Shown one piece after another: positions 35,150-44,342 of a stretch of DNA of 64,000 nucleotides. The translations under genes were made by a program, and so were the position numbers. The notes under the pieces were generated by a model. It saw nothing but the letters and a program-made list of their open reading frames with translations. It was not told the origin of the DNA and made no database searches. Within the stretch, counting starts at the first letter, position 1. The number at the start of each line of letters is the position of its first letter. Origin of the DNA: Bifidobacterium biavatii DSM 23969 (GTDB taxonomy: Bacteria > Actinomycetota > Actinomycetes > Actinomycetales > Bifidobacteriaceae). The stretch is taken from positions 124,001 through 188,000 of the forward strand of contig NZ_JGYN01000030.1 in assembly GCF_000741165.1 (NCBI RefSeq), given 5' to 3'.

Positions 35150-37795
35150 TCACAACGCTGTGATGCCGCACGTGGCGACGCGCGTACCGTCGGTGACGGT
35201 GAGCTCGGTGACGTGGCCGGCTGCCGCGTCGGCGGGCATGCGCACGACCGCGAGCGCTTCGCCGTAGTACGTGCCGGTTGCGCCGGTGACGAAGCTGCCG
35301 CGGTTGAACGGCGCCGCGCAGCCGAAGCCGAGCAGGTCGCCGCCGGTCACCGTCGCCCGTAGCGTACCGCGTTCGAGCGGTTTGGTGACGCCGTGTTCGT
35401 CGGTGTAGCGCACGCGTACGAACGCAAGACGGCCGGAGCGAACGACTGCCGGACCGCGCGCGTCGACGTCGCAGCCAGTCGCGATCGGCCATTCGACTTC
35501 CGCACGCAGTTCGGTGCGATCGGATGCGCTGCACAGCCGGTCGCGACCGATTTCATGTCCGGTCGCGTCATACGTGACCGCTTCGATCACGCCCGGCCGA
35601 TACGCGCACATGAATCGCGCGATGCACTCGTCGTGCAGCGTTTTGCGCCCGACTTCGTGGCCGTTGATGAACAGCGCGACCGCGGCGGCACGCGCGTACA
35701 CTTCGACGTGCGCGAGCCGGCCGTCGCAGCCGTTCCAGCTCCATAAGCGGATTGCGTTCGTCATTTTCCATGCGCTTGGCGAATGTTTGTCGTCGGTGTG
35801 GTTGACGGGTTGCACGGCGATATACGGGCCGTGGTCGGCTTCGAGCGCGACGCGCGTGTAGTACGCTTCGCCGAGCGGCCGGCCGGTCAGATCGAGGCGG
35901 CCGGAGCCGGCGGTGAGCCAGCCGTAGCCGATGCGCAAGGGCGCGTAGTCCTCGTACTCCCACGAGCCGATGCCGGTTTCGCCCATGTAATCCATGCCGG
36001 CCCACACGAAGTCGCCGATCACGCGCGGGTGCGCTTTTGCGTATTCGCGGAACCGGTACGCGTCGACGCAGAACGTTTCCGTGCCGAGGATGAGCCGGCG
36101 CGGATACTTGTTGAGGTCGTGTCCGTAGCGGTTGATGCCGTAGTTGTAGCCGGCGATGTCCATGTTGGCGAACGCACCGCGCGTGGCCCAGTCGCACGGC
36201 GGCAGGGACGCCATCGTTTTCATGAAGTCCGCACCGAGTCGCCCGGCAAGCTGGTTGAAGAATTCGCTGCCGACGACGTGGTGCGACGCCGCGTTTGGCA
36301 GCAATCGGCCGGTTTGCTCGAATGCCTTGCGAAGGTTAGCTGCGCGTTTCGCCTCGCGTGCGGCCTTGCGGTCAGAGTATTGGCCGAGCCGGATCGCGCT
36401 GAGCAGGTTGAAGAAAATGTTGATGCCGCAGGTGACGGGCCGTGTCGGGTCGAGCGCGTGCAGCCGGCGGGTCATCGCGCCGGCGATCGCGATGCCGCGA
36501 TGATGCGCGGTTTCGCCGACCTCGTTGCCGGTGGAGTACATGATGACGCTGGGATGGTTGCGATCCTTGGCGACCATGTCGGCAAGGTCCTGCCGCCACC
36601 ATTGGCTGAAATGGTCGACGTAGTCGTGGCGCGTTTTGTGGATGTACCAGTGGTCGATGTATTCGTCCATGACGAGCATGCCGAGCCGGTCGGCGGCGTC
36701 GAGCAGGGCTTTCGAGCACGGGTTGTGCGCGGAGCGGATCGCGTTGTAGCCGACGCGTTTGAGCAGCGTGAGTTTGCGTTCCTCCGCGTCCGGGTAGGCG
36801 CATGCGCCGAGCACGCCGTTGTCGTGGTGGATGCACGCACCTTGGATGATGACGCGTTTGCCGTTGATCTTGAAACCCTCAGACCCCCATGCGAGCGTGC
36901 GGATGCCGAACGTGACGGTGGTTTCGTCCGTGTCATGCGTGCCGTCCGGATTGGCGTGCGCCGATTCGTAGCGAATGCGCGCCGTGTACAGGTTCGGTTC
37001 GTCCGGCGACCACAAGCGTGGGTTGGGAATGTCGAGCGTGACGGAGGTCTTTCCCTTAACGGGAGTCACACCGGAGCTGGCAACGGGTTTGACGTTCCCC
37101 CAGTCACGGCTGTGCCGTGCCAGCCCCTTCAGCCGAGAGGGCCGGGAATCCGCCAGCTCGTTGACGGCTTCCTCAGGCGTTACGGCCACAGTGACAGCGC
37201 CGGGGGCGGTGGTTTCGATAAGGAATTGGACGCGGGCGGGCTTGCCGCCCGGCGAGTTGGACAAGCCGGATGAATCAGGCGAATTAGGTGAATCGAACGC
37301 TCCAATCGACAGCGTGCGCACGGTGACGCCATTGAGCTTGATATGGTCGCGCGGCGCGACCCACAACGTGACCGACCGGTAGATGCCGGCGCCCGAATAC
37401 CAGCGCGAGTTCGGCTGGTCGGCATTGCGCGCGATCACGCGAATCTCATGCTCGCGGCCGATCGTCAACGCGTCGCTCACGTCGACGGAAAAGTCCGTGT
37501 ATCCGTACGGGCAGAACGCGACCTGCCGCCCGTCGATCCACACTTCCGCATCGTGGTACACGCCTTCGAATTCGAGGATCATCGCGCGTCCGGTCAGGTC
37601 CTCCTCCGGCGTGAACCGGCGCACGTACTCGTAGTCGCGCCCCTCGAACCAGCCCGAGTTGATACCGCTTTCGGCGACGGGCGTGCGCGGCTCGGACAGC
37701 ATCGCGTCGTGCGGCAGCGTCACCGGCACGAACGGCTCGTCCGCCGCGCCGAGATGCCGGTACGACCATCCGTCGTTGAATTCGATCGCACGCAT
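35150..37795 (-). CDS. Glycoside hydrolase family 2 beta-galactosidase
   Basis: An 881-residue intracellular GH2 enzyme without a signal peptide, hydrolysing beta-galactosides. Order: sugar-binding domain (WFEGRDYEYVRRF), immunoglobulin-like domain, TIM barrel, then C-terminal beta domains resembling DUF4982. The acid/base Glu is in YSTGNEVGE near residue 425 and the nucleophile in LGTETF near residue 573; NAIRSAHNPCS is a family signature. I start at MRAIEFNDGW. Residues about 216-234 in the second domain are encoded by a palindromic element and should be a surface loop. The gene lies between tetR and the IclR gene; its regulator is not obvious. Confidence 0.92.
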   Translation of the reverse strand: MRAIEFNDGWSYRHLGAADEPFVPVTLPHDAMLSEPRTPVAESGINSGWFEGRDYEYVRRFTPEEDLTGRAMILEFEGVYHDAEVWIDGRQVAFCPYGYTDFSVDVSDALTIGREHEIRVIARNADQPNSRWYSGAGIYRSVTLWVAPRDHIKLNGVTVRTLSIGAFDSPNSPDSSGLSNSPGGKPARVQFLIETTAPGAVTVAVTPEEAVNELADSRPSRLKGLARHSRDWGNVKPVASSGVTPVKGKTSVTLDIPNPRLWSPDEPNLYTARIRYESAHANPDGTHDTDETTVTFGIRTLAWGSEGFKINGKRVIIQGACIHHDNGVLGACAYPDAEERKLTLLKRVGYNAIRSAHNPCSKALLDAADRLGMLVMDEYIDHWYIHKTRHDYVDHFSQWWRQDLADMVAKDRNHPSVIMYSTGNEVGETAHHRGIAIAGAMTRRLHALDPTRPVTCGINIFFNLLSAIRLGQYSDRKAAREAKRAANLRKAFEQTGRLLPNAASHHVVGSEFFNQLAGRLGADFMKTMASLPPCDWATRGAFANMDIAGYNYGINRYGHDLNKYPRRLILGTETFCVDAYRFREYAKAHPRVIGDFVWAGMDYMGETGIGSWEYEDYAPLRIGYGWLTAGSGRLDLTGRPLGEAYYTRVALEADHGPYIAVQPVNHTDDKHSPSAWKMTNAIRLWSWNGCDGRLAHVEVYARAAAVALFINGHEVGRKTLHDECIARFMCAYRPGVIEAVTYDATGHEIGRDRLCSASDRTELRAEVEWPIATGCDVDARGPAVVRSGRLAFVRVRYTDEHGVTKPLERGTLRATVTGGDLLGFGCAAPFNRGSFVTGATGTYYGEALAVVRMPADAAAGHVTELTVTDGTRVATCGITAL
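37094..37147. repeat. Palindromic element inside the beta-galactosidase gene
   Basis: TTCCCCCAGTCACGGCTGTG, then CCGTGCCAGCCCCTTCAGCC and GAGAGGGCCGGGA, of the same short form as at 39680 and 58043. The frame is kept and the peptide is SRPSRLKGLARHSRDWGN. Confidence 0.8.
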
Positions 37796-37846
37796 CGCCC
37801 CTCCGATCGTTGACCACACCAGCTTAGTCGCGGGGATCGCCGACCG

Positions 37847-38635
37847 TCACCGGCCGTTCCAGCCGAGGTCACGGGAGATGGCGTCGGCGGTGTCGCGCAC
37901 GAGCGGGCCAAGCTGGCGCATGCGGTCGGTGGGCATGAACGTTTTGAAGCTGGAGACGGAGATGGCGCATACGATCGCACCGCTGGCGTCACGCACGGGC
38001 GCGGCGATGCAGCGCACGCCGGGTTCGTTCTCTTCCAGGTCGAACGCGAATCCCTGCCGCGCGTAGCGGCCCATCGCGCGCGCGAACGCGGTCGCTCCGG
38101 AATAGTCGTGTTCGGGCTGGCGTTCCATGCGCGCGCGGTCGTCGAGATACTGCCGCTCCCAGCGGTCGGGCCGGTCGAGCAGCAGCGCCTTGCCGATGCC
38201 GGTGTAGGTCAGCGGCATGCGGCAGCCCGGCCACGATCGGATTTCGATGTTGCGATTGCCGCGAACCTTGTCAAGATAGAGGGTTTCGCCGTTGTCCTCC
38301 GCGGCGAGATGGATCGTGTCGCGCGTTTCGTCGGACAGGTCGAGCAGGTACGGACGCGCGACGGCGGGGATGGAAATGTCCTCGCGCGCCTGGAAGCCGA
38401 GTTCGATGAGTGCCGGTCCGAGGGCGAGCGTGCCCTCGACCGTGTCGCGCAGCATGCGTTCGGCGCGCAGCGCCTGCACGAGACGGTGCGTGGTGCTGCG
38501 CGACAGGCCGGTCATCGTGGTCAGATCGGCGAGCGTACGCGACCCGGCGGCGACGGCCCTGAGCACGGCGATGCCGTTGATCAGGGTCTGCGCGCCGGGG
38601 ACGGCGGGTTCATCGGTTCGGGTCATACCGTTCAT
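37847..38635 (-). CDS. IclR-family regulator of the 6-deoxyhexose cluster
   Basis: A 262-residue IclR protein with winged helix (VLRAVAAGSRTLADLTTMTG, then LSRSTTHRLVQAL) and the effector domain (MPLTYTGIGKALLLDRPD, GVRCIAAPVRDASG). It is the third gene of the minus-strand unit rhmD-rhmA-iclR, so it is likely autoregulated with them. A perfect 15-bp-arm palindrome in the divergent rhmD/SDR promoter is its likely operator. I start at MNGMTRTDEP; AAGAG precedes it. Confidence 0.87.
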   Translation of the reverse strand: MNGMTRTDEPAVPGAQTLINGIAVLRAVAAGSRTLADLTTMTGLSRSTTHRLVQALRAERMLRDTVEGTLALGPALIELGFQAREDISIPAVARPYLLDLSDETRDTIHLAAEDNGETLYLDKVRGNRNIEIRSWPGCRMPLTYTGIGKALLLDRPDRWERQYLDDRARMERQPEHDYSGATAFARAMGRYARQGFAFDLEENEPGVRCIAAPVRDASGAIVCAISVSSFKTFMPTDRMRQLGPLVRDTADAISRDLGWNGR

Positions 38636-38692
38636 TCTCTTGGCTCCCCTCGTCAGCACAAGGACACATGGCACGGCATGGCACAGGAGGGT

Positions 38693-39568
38693 TCAGCCTT
38701 CTTGACTACCCCTCAGTCGGCTTCGCCGCCAGCTCCCCTGGCAAGGGGAGCCAAGAGGAGAAGATCCGTACTGGGCGAGTTCGGCGGCGAGGCCGCGCAC
38801 GTAGACGTCGGTGTCGCCGGCGACGGCGACGAACGACGCGCCCCATTCGAAGTACTTGCGCGCGGTGGCCGGGTCGAACGCGAGCGAGCCGATCGCCTTG
38901 CCGTGACTGGCGATCACGTCGAATGCACGGCGAATCTCGTCCTGGATCGCGCCAGCGTCGTCCGGGTGGCCGAGCGAGGCGGACAGGTCGGCCGGTCCGA
39001 TGAAGATGCCGTCGATGCCGTCCACGGACGCGATGTCGTCGATATTGTCGAGCGCCTCGCGCGATTCGACCTGCACGATCAGGCAGATTTCGTCGCGCGC
39101 GGTGGCCATGTAGTCCGGGATCAGCCCCCAGCGGCCGGAGCGCGCGATCACGCCGCCGACGCCGCGAATGCCAGTCGGCGCGTATTCGACCGCGCGGACC
39201 ATGAGTTCGGCCTCCTCACGCGTGTTGACCATCGGCACGAGCAGCGTCTGCGCGCCGAGGTCGAGCACCTGCTTGACGAGCACCGGATCGGCCGCCGGCG
39301 GTCGCACGATCGGCGTGGTCGGGTATCCGTGGCAGGCGCGCAGCTGCGCGAGGATCCCGGTCAGGTCGTTCGGGCCGTGCTCGCCGTCGATGAGCAGCCA
39401 GTCATAGCCGATTTCGGCGGCGATTTCGATGGACGTGGGCGATCCCATAGCGATCCACAGGCCCTTGAGCTGCGGGCGGTCGGCGGGATTCGCACCCGCG
39501 GCGGCGGCCGCGACCGCATCTTTCAGCGCCGCCTTGAACGGATTGTGCGGCAGTGGTACGGAAGTCAT
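38693..39568 (-). CDS. rhmA: HpcH/HpaI-family 2-keto-3-deoxy acid aldolase
   Basis: A 291-residue class II aldolase. YDWLLIDGEHGPND, VRPPAADPVLVKQVLDLGAQ and IFIGPADLSASLGHPDD are the family signatures with metal and pyruvate-binding residues. Next to rhmD it should split 2-keto-3-deoxy-L-rhamnonate into pyruvate and L-lactaldehyde. The normal enzyme would end near AAELAQYG; the last about 22 residues (SSPLGSPCQGSWRRSRLRGS and EG) are encoded by a palindromic element that has replaced the original stop. AAAGGAGCG precedes the ATG. Confidence 0.87.
   Translation of the reverse strand: MTSVPLPHNPFKAALKDAVAAAAAGANPADRPQLKGLWIAMGSPTSIEIAAEIGYDWLLIDGEHGPNDLTGILAQLRACHGYPTTPIVRPPAADPVLVKQVLDLGAQTLLVPMVNTREEAELMVRAVEYAPTGIRGVGGVIARSGRWGLIPDYMATARDEICLIVQVESREALDNIDDIASVDGIDGIFIGPADLSASLGHPDDAGAIQDEIRRAFDVIASHGKAIGSLAFDPATARKYFEWGASFVAVAGDTDVYVRGLAAELAQYGSSPLGSPCQGSWRRSRLRGSQEG
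38700..38758. repeat. Short palindromic element, copy 3, forming the rhmA 3' end
   Basis: TTGACTACCCCTCAGTCGGC, then TTCGCCGCCAGCTCCCCTGG and CAAGGGGAGCCAAGAG. It overlaps the last codons of rhmA. A half element (GGCTCCCCTCGTCAG) lies just beyond at 38642. Confidence 0.8.
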
Positions 39569-39679
39569 GCAACGCTCCTTTGTGCGAAGGCGAGCTCTCC
39601 CTGGGGAGGAGGCTGGCATAGCAAAGCCGGCAGGAGGGCGTCCAAACACATTTGATCTCCATCAAAGTGGTCGAATGTA

Positions 39680-39730
39680 CGCTCCCCCAGTCGGCTTCGC
39701 CGACAGCCCCCTCAGCCGAGGGGGCCGAGG
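39680..39730. repeat. Short palindromic element between rhmD and rhmA
   Basis: GCTCCCCCAGTCGGCTTCGC, then CGACAGCCCCCTCAGCCGAG and GGGGCCGAGG. It lies in the rhmD-rhmA gap, on the operon transcript. Confidence 0.85.
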
Positions 39731-39742
39731 ACGGAAGAACAA

Positions 39743-40969
39743 TCAGTGCTGGAACGGGCGCTCGAGCGGGCAGTCGCGGTTGAGCTCGACGCCGAAGCCG
39801 GGCTTGTCGAGCTGCTCGGCGGTCATGATGCCGCCTTCCGGCACGGGCTCACCGACGAGGATCGGGTCGAACTGCGGGCGCAGGCTGTCGGCGTGCGGCG
39901 AGGTCATCAGGAACTCGCTGAACGGCGTGTTCGTGAACGTGATCACCGCGTGGTGCGAGTAGACGGACGAGCCGTGCGGCACGACCAGCTGGCCGCGCGA
40001 CTTGGCGATCGCCGCGATCTCGCACAGTGACGTCACGCCGCCGCACCAGCCGACGTCGGGCTGCAGGATGTCGACGCCCGCGTCGGACAGTTCCTTGAAC
40101 CCTTCGATCGTGCCGGTGTGTTCGCCGGTGGTCATGAGCATGCCCGCGGGCATGTTCTTCTTGAGCTGGCGGTACGACTCGATCTGGTTCGGCGGGAAGC
40201 ATTCCTCGATCCACTTGAGCTTGTACGGCGCGGCCGCGTGCGCGAGCTTGGTCGCGTAGTTGACGGTCTGGCTCATCCAGCAGTCGAACATGAGCCAGAA
40301 GTCGTCGCCGACGCGCTCGCGCATGTCGGCGAGCATGGCGATGTCCTTGGCGATGCCGGCGTCGTCGTCGGCCGGACCCCAGTGGGTCGGCATCTTGCCG
40401 CCGATGAAGCCCATTTCCTTGGCCAGATCGGGGCGCGCGCCGGTCGCGTAGAAGTGGATCGTGTCGCGCACGGCGCCGCCGAGCAGCTTGTAGACCGGCA
40501 GGTGCAGCACCTTGCCGTAGAGGTCCCACAGCGCGAGGTCGACGCAGGAGATGGTGTTGATGACCACGCCGCCGCCACCGGAGTAGAACAGCGTGGAGTT
40601 GAGCATCTGGTCGTGGATGAGCTTGATCTGGTCGACGCGCTTGCCTTCGACGAAGCGGGAAAGATGATGCTCGACGATGAAGCAGCCCGGATTGCCCGCG
40701 GTGGACACCGCGAAGCCGGTGGTGCCGTCGGATGCCTCGACTTCGACGACGAGCGTGCCGAGCACGTTGATGCCGAACGACTGGCGGGACTGCTTGTATT
40801 CGTCGTACTTGCTCATCGGGGTGGCGATGTGATCGTCGATCCAGTGGTCGTGGCCCTGGTCGTGGTAGTCGCCGCCGCCCTGGCCGTGGACCTTGGCCGC
40901 GGCCCCGCCCATCGAGTAGGCGCGGATGGCGGTGATCGTGGGCAGCTTCAGTGATGGCGCCAACGTCAT
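39743..40969 (-). CDS. rhmD: L-rhamnonate dehydratase (enolase superfamily)
   Basis: A 408-residue enolase-superfamily dehydratase strongly resembling E. coli RhmD (YfaW) along its whole length: [82 protein letters not shown]. Metal ligands are the Asp of MFDCWMS and the Glu of WIEEC and [14 protein letters not shown] holds the catalytic His. It removes water from L-rhamnonate to give 2-keto-3-deoxy-L-rhamnonate; related acids such as L-fuconate are possible. GAGAGGAACC precedes the ATG. Confidence 0.92.
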   Translation of the reverse strand: MTLAPSLKLPTITAIRAYSMGGAAAKVHGQGGGDYHDQGHDHWIDDHIATPMSKYDEYKQSRQSFGINVLGTLVVEVEASDGTTGFAVSTAGNPGCFIVEHHLSRFVEGKRVDQIKLIHDQMLNSTLFYSGGGGVVINTISCVDLALWDLYGKVLHLPVYKLLGGAVRDTIHFYATGARPDLAKEMGFIGGKMPTHWGPADDDAGIAKDIAMLADMRERVGDDFWLMFDCWMSQTVNYATKLAHAAAPYKLKWIEECFPPNQIESYRQLKKNMPAGMLMTTGEHTGTIEGFKELSDAGVDILQPDVGWCGGVTSLCEIAAIAKSRGQLVVPHGSSVYSHHAVITFTNTPFSEFLMTSPHADSLRPQFDPILVGEPVPEGGIMTAEQLDKPGFGVELNRDCPLERPFQH

Positions 40970-41020
40970 GGTGGTTCCTCTCCGTCGCGGAATTGGTGGT
41001 TGTCCCCAACGCTACCGCTG

Positions 41021-41057
41021 ATGGAACGCCGTCCCCATATGTGGGACGGCGTTCCAT
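41021..41057. promoter_or_regulatory. Perfect palindrome in the rhmD/SDR divergent promoter
   Basis: ATGGAACGCCGTCCC and GGGACGGCGTTCCAT are exact 15-bp inverses around CATATGT. TATAGT at 41076-41081 is a possible -10 for the SDR gene 18 bp downstream. Central position between divergent pathway genes and IclR-like GGAACG/CGTTCC half sites make it the probable operator. Confidence 0.75.
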
Positions 41058-41154
41058 GTGTGGTGAACTGGTGCCTATAGTGAGGTCGATGCGGGCCGTC
41101 ACGCGCATGCGCCGACCCCGTCGCACTACAGTCGTCTGCGCCGAAGGAGCTTCA

Positions 41155-41952
41155 ATGACCAGCAACACGTACCATTTCGAAGGCAAGGTCGTCATCGTCA
41201 CGGGCGGCGGCACCGGCATCGGCCGCGCGATCACGCGAGCGTTCCTCGACAACGGCGCGACCGTCGTCGCCGTCGGCCGCAAGCAGGCCCCGCTGGACGA
41301 AACGGTCGCCGGCTACGAGCGCGGCCACACGCACATCACCGACGTGTCCAGCCACGCGCAGGTCGCCGAACTCGTGCGGTCGGTCGTCGACGAATTCGGT
41401 CATCTCGACGTCGTCGTCTCCAACGCCGGCATCTTCGAGGGCGGCGAAATCGAAAACGTGTCCGACGAAGTCTGGCACAAGCTGTTCTCCGTCAATCTCG
41501 ACGGCCTGTTCTACCTGACCAAGGAGGCGCTGCCGCACCTCATCAAGTCGCACGGCAACATCGTCGTCGACACGTCCGTCTCCGGCCTGCGCGGCGACTG
41601 GGGCCAGACCGCGTACAACTCGACCAAGCACGCGATGAACGGCTTCGTGCGCTGCGTGGCGCTCGACTACGGCGCCAAGGGCGTGCGCGTGAACGCGTTC
41701 GCGCCCGGTTTCATCCAGACCGACATCAACAAGGAGGTGTGGACCGATCCGGAGCGCGTCAAGCCGTACACCGACCGCGTGGCGCTCGGCCGCACGGGCC
41801 GCGCCGAGGACTGCGCCGGCATCGCGTTGTTCCTCGCCTCTGACGACGCCTCGTACCTGACCGGCCTCGTGGTGCCGGTCGATGGCGGCACCACGGCCGC
41901 GACCGGTCAGGGCCGCAACTCATACGAGAACGACACCCGTTCCGTGCTCTGA
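41155..41952 (+). CDS. Short-chain dehydrogenase, probable L-rhamnose/L-fucose 1-dehydrogenase
   Basis: A 265-residue classical SDR. TGGGTGIGRAI is the cofactor loop, NAG occurs in VVSNAGIF, the catalytic Ser lies in DTSVSGL and the YxxxK in AYNSTKHAM; DGGTT is near the end. With the lactonase and rhmD/rhmA it would oxidise a 6-deoxyhexose to the lactone. AAGGAG lies 5 nt before the ATG. A Rossmann-fold 2-keto-3-deoxy-acid dehydrogenase role is an alternative, but an aldolase is already present for that branch. Confidence 0.85.
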   Translation: MTSNTYHFEGKVVIVTGGGTGIGRAITRAFLDNGATVVAVGRKQAPLDETVAGYERGHTHITDVSSHAQVAELVRSVVDEFGHLDVVVSNAGIFEGGEIENVSDEVWHKLFSVNLDGLFYLTKEALPHLIKSHGNIVVDTSVSGLRGDWGQTAYNSTKHAMNGFVRCVALDYGAKGVRVNAFAPGFIQTDINKEVWTDPERVKPYTDRVALGRTGRAEDCAGIALFLASDDASYLTGLVVPVDGGTTAATGQGRNSYENDTRSVL

Positions 41953-41969
41953 TCCGATTCCGCAACAAC

Positions 41970-42014
41970 CGTTTGGCCCGCCGCGTACCGACGTTCCACG
42001 GCGGGCCAAACGGC
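41970..42014 (+). terminator. Hairpin between the SDR and lactonase genes
   Basis: GTTTGGCCCGCCG pairs with CGGCGGGCCAAAC around a loop of about 17 nt. It lies 18 nt past the SDR stop and probably lowers expression of the second gene. Confidence 0.65.
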
Positions 42015-42051
42015 CATTATTGTCATCCGCACCACTGTCAAAGGAGACAGC

Positions 42052-43005
42052 ATGAGCGAAATCGTCATCGACCGACTGGCAACGATCATCCCGGAAACCG
42101 ACGCGCAGCGCGACGAGCCGCGGCCGTTCATCGACACGCACGTCCATCTGATGCAAACCAGCCTGTACCCGTGGTTCAACCGATCGAAGGCACTCACGTT
42201 CGAAGGCCCGTGGGATCCGCTGTTCGACGCGGGCGACTACGTGGCGTCCGATCTGCGCGCGGAAACCGACGGCACGCCGATCGAACTGGTCGGCGCGGTG
42301 CACGTGCAGGCGAACGCGGCCGATCCGATCGCCGAGGTCGACGCCGTGCAGCGCATGAGCGACGAGTCCGGATGGCCGATCATGATCGTCGCCGGCGGCG
42401 ACCTGAGCTCGCCCGGCATCGAGGCGACGCTCGAGCACGAAGCCGCGTATGCGAACGTGCGCGGCTTCCGTCAGAACCTCAACATGCACGCGCATCCGCT
42501 GTACCACTACGTCGATAAGCCGTACATGGACGACCCGCAGTGGCTGGCCGGACTCGGCCTGCTCGGCAAGTACGGCATGAGCTTCGACATGCAGCTCTAC
42601 CCGACGCAGTTCGGCCGCGCATGCGAGGTGATCGACGCGCATCCGGACACGCTGTTCATCCTCAACCACGCGGGCATGTGGGCCGATCGCGACTTCGCCG
42701 GCTGGAAACTGTGGCGCGACGGGCTGCGCGAGCTCGGCAAGCGCGGCAACTGCGTGGTCAAGATCTCCGGTCTCGCGTCGATGGACCACCGTTGGACGCT
42801 GGAGAGCATCAAGCCGGCCGTGTACACGGTGCTCGACTCGTTCGGCGTGAACCGCACGATGTTCGCGTCGAACTTCCCCGTCGACAAGCTGCACGGCACG
42901 TACGCGGACATCATCCACGGCTTCGCGCGCTGCGTCGAGGATCTGAGCGCGACCGAACGCGATGCGATGTTCGTCGCAAACGCGCGGCGGTACTACCGGT
43001 TCTGA
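42052..43005 (+). CDS. Amidohydrolase family 2, probable L-rhamnono/L-fucono-lactonase
   Basis: A 317-residue TIM-barrel hydrolase. FIDTHVHL is the metal-binding start, FRQNLNMHAHPL and LNHAG carry further His ligands, and ASNFPVDKL has the C-terminal Asp. Members near rhamnose and fucose genes hydrolyse the 1,4-lactone to the open acid, the step between the SDR and RhmD. GGAGA precedes the ATG by 5 nt. It closes the plus-strand unit; no sugar transporter follows. Confidence 0.85.
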   Translation: MSEIVIDRLATIIPETDAQRDEPRPFIDTHVHLMQTSLYPWFNRSKALTFEGPWDPLFDAGDYVASDLRAETDGTPIELVGAVHVQANAADPIAEVDAVQRMSDESGWPIMIVAGGDLSSPGIEATLEHEAAYANVRGFRQNLNMHAHPLYHYVDKPYMDDPQWLAGLGLLGKYGMSFDMQLYPTQFGRACEVIDAHPDTLFILNHAGMWADRDFAGWKLWRDGLRELGKRGNCVVKISGLASMDHRWTLESIKPAVYTVLDSFGVNRTMFASNFPVDKLHGTYADIIHGFARCVEDLSATERDAMFVANARRYYRF

Positions 43006-43157
43006 CTTTGGGGCGTCGTCACCGGGCCCTGCCATCGGAGCGCGCGTGCGATGACTCCTCGGTGACGCACGTGCGCATCATTATCATGTCACCATCGCGC
43101 GCGCAGAGACGCCCAGCACCGCGTGACTCGTGCCTGTGATTGCTGCGATTCCGCACC

Positions 43158-44342
43158 TTACGCGAGGAACTCGCCGGTGATCGGATCGCGGCCGTCGCGT
43201 TCGATCGCGGCGAGCGTGCGACTGCCGTCGTCCTCGGCATGTGCGCGGGAGACAGCCGGCGGCACGAGCACGCGCAGGGCGCGGTCCTGAGCGGCGACGC
43301 GGACCGGCAGATGGCCGATGTACTCGCCGTCGGCCATGAGCACCGGCGGTTCGGCGCCTTCCGCGGCGCGCGTAATCTCGACGTCGCGCACGCGCTTCCA
43401 ACCGAAGATATGCGAAGCGAGCAGGCGGCCGTTGTAGCCCTTGGAGATCGCGTCGGCGATTTCGAGCGCGTTCGGCATATGGTCGATCCAGATCAAGTCG
43501 AGCAGCCCGTCCGCGAAGCGCGAGTACGGCGAGACCTCGAGTCCGCCGCCGATGTGCCGCGAGTTGGCGACGGTGACCATCGGCGTGATGATGTCGCGTT
43601 CCTCAACGCTGCCGTCGGCGAGCGTGGCCTTGATGTGATAGCCGTATCGCTTGAGATGCGTGACTTCGACAAGCACGGCGGCGAAGTAGCGCAGGGAGCC
43701 GCCAGGCAGGCGCGAATGGTTGGCCCGGTCATTGATACTCGCGTCCAGACCGCAGTTGAGCATGCCGCCGTAGAAGCGGTCGATCGGCGGCAGGTCGGCG
43801 TTTGGTTGCGCTGCCGTGTCGGCCGGCTGACCGTCCAGATTGCCGTCCGTACCGCCGAGCAAGTTGCCGGTGGCCGCGTCGACCGCGTAACCGCCGGGCA
43901 GGGACGTGACGCGTCCCATGTCCACGTCGATGTGGCTGCCGCGCACGATCGCGCCGACGATGCCCTCCACCGCGGTTGCGATGCGGTTGACCGGAAGGTC
44001 GAGTCCGCGCGCGAAATCGTTGCCCGATCCGGTCGCAACGATGCCGAGCGGCTTGCCGCTGCAGCCGACGGCGTTCGCACCGAGCGCGATCATGCCGTCG
44101 CCGCCGACCACGACCAGATGCGTGTACTCGTCGCGCCGGTCGCGGGCACGGTTCAACGAATCGTCGAAGCTCGTGCCGGTCAGGTCGATCACGCCGAAGT
44201 CGTAGCGTTCGCCGGCTTCCTCCAGCAACGCCATGACCTGCGCGTCGATTTTGGCACCCTTGCCTTTGTCGGACACCGGATTGCCGATCATCGCAACCAC
44301 GGTGCGCGGCGTCTGTCGGGGTGCGGTTCGTTCTTCGCTCAT
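43158..44342 (-). CDS. Diacylglycerol kinase-like lipid kinase (YegS/BmrU family)
   Basis: A 394-residue DAGK catalytic-domain protein. VVAMIGNPVSDKGKG is the N-terminal motif, VVVGGDGMIALGANAV the nucleotide loop and IVATGSGNDFARGL the conserved GTGNDFAR-like motif; a long Gly/Asp-rich loop lies near residues 150-175. It likely phosphorylates a lipid at the inner membrane face. The frame is open 58 codons upstream; I start at MSEERTAPRQ, where homology-like sequence begins. It stands alone. Confidence 0.85.
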   Translation of the reverse strand: MSEERTAPRQTPRTVVAMIGNPVSDKGKGAKIDAQVMALLEEAGERYDFGVIDLTGTSFDDSLNRARDRRDEYTHLVVVGGDGMIALGANAVGCSGKPLGIVATGSGNDFARGLDLPVNRIATAVEGIVGAIVRGSHIDVDMGRVTSLPGGYAVDAATGNLLGGTDGNLDGQPADTAAQPNADLPPIDRFYGGMLNCGLDASINDRANHSRLPGGSLRYFAAVLVEVTHLKRYGYHIKATLADGSVEERDIITPMVTVANSRHIGGGLEVSPYSRFADGLLDLIWIDHMPNALEIADAISKGYNGRLLASHIFGWKRVRDVEITRAAEGAEPPVLMADGEYIGHLPVRVAAQDRALRVLVPPAVSRAHAEDDGSRTLAAIERDGRDPITGEFLA

